Source of the DNA: an uncultured Clostridia bacterium
Lineage (GTDB): Bacteria; Bacillota; Clostridia; Oscillospirales; Ruminococcaceae
DNA: 6,433 nt
Assembly (NCBI GenBank): GCA_945931735.1
Contig: CAMEPN010000110.1
Coordinates: 1 to 6,433 of the forward strand
Reading direction: 5' to 3'
The position numbers and the translations under genes are program-made. Within the stretch, counting starts at the first letter, position 1. Each line of letters starts with the position of its first letter. Shown here one piece after another: positions 6,192 through 6,433 of the stretch. The notes beneath the pieces are model-generated. The model was not told where the DNA came from and made no database searches. It saw only the letters and a program-made list of their open reading frames with translations.

Positions 6192-6433
<242 letters not shown>

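Overview
The window looks like the chromosome of a Gram-positive anaerobe of the Clostridia, most like the Oscillospiraceae/Ruminococcus group. The protein sequences are clostridial in character, base composition is moderately GC-rich (by eye, mid-50s percent), Shine-Dalgarno sites are strong GGAGG type, and one protein is a lipoprotein with a lipobox. This placement is inference from protein resemblance and style, not from a marker gene. Every convincing gene lies on the minus strand, so the transcript order runs from the right end to the left.

Right end (6433 to 4990): the C-terminal part of a xanthine phosphoribosyltransferase (xpt) is followed after 68 bases by a complete BMP-family substrate-binding lipoprotein. 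A long hairpin with a T-run then forms a convincing intrinsic terminator (4905-4949).

Middle (4818 to 1287): next come the remaining parts of a purine nucleoside/nucleobase ABC importer of the B. subtilis NupNOPQ type. These are a double ATPase subunit and two permeases, packed with overlapping start and stop codons (ATGA at 3298-3301, TAATG at 2229-2233). The ATPase frame is interrupted by an in-frame TAA at codon 63 (4630-4632), between Walker A and the Q-loop, while the rest of the frame is intact over more than 400 codons. As written, the importer's motor subunit is broken. It is either a recent nonsense mutation, a sequence error, or a case of readthrough.

Left end (1279 to 1): trmB (tRNA m7G46 methyltransferase) is translationally coupled to the second permease, since its ribosome binding site lies inside the permease stop region. 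An alpha/beta hydrolase of the monoacylglycerol lipase/lysophospholipase type follows and runs off the left edge.

Together, the lipoprotein captures a purine outside the cell, the permeases and ATPase import it, and Xpt converts xanthine to XMP, which makes a purine salvage cluster. TrmB and the hydrolase appear to be passengers at the end of the transcript. I see no CRISPR array, mobile element, rRNA or tRNA gene, and no gene-free stretch over 300 bases. I do not see an undescribed system here. The items most worth checking are the in-frame stop in the ATPase, the terminator inside the importer operon, and altered active-site motifs in TrmB and Xpt.
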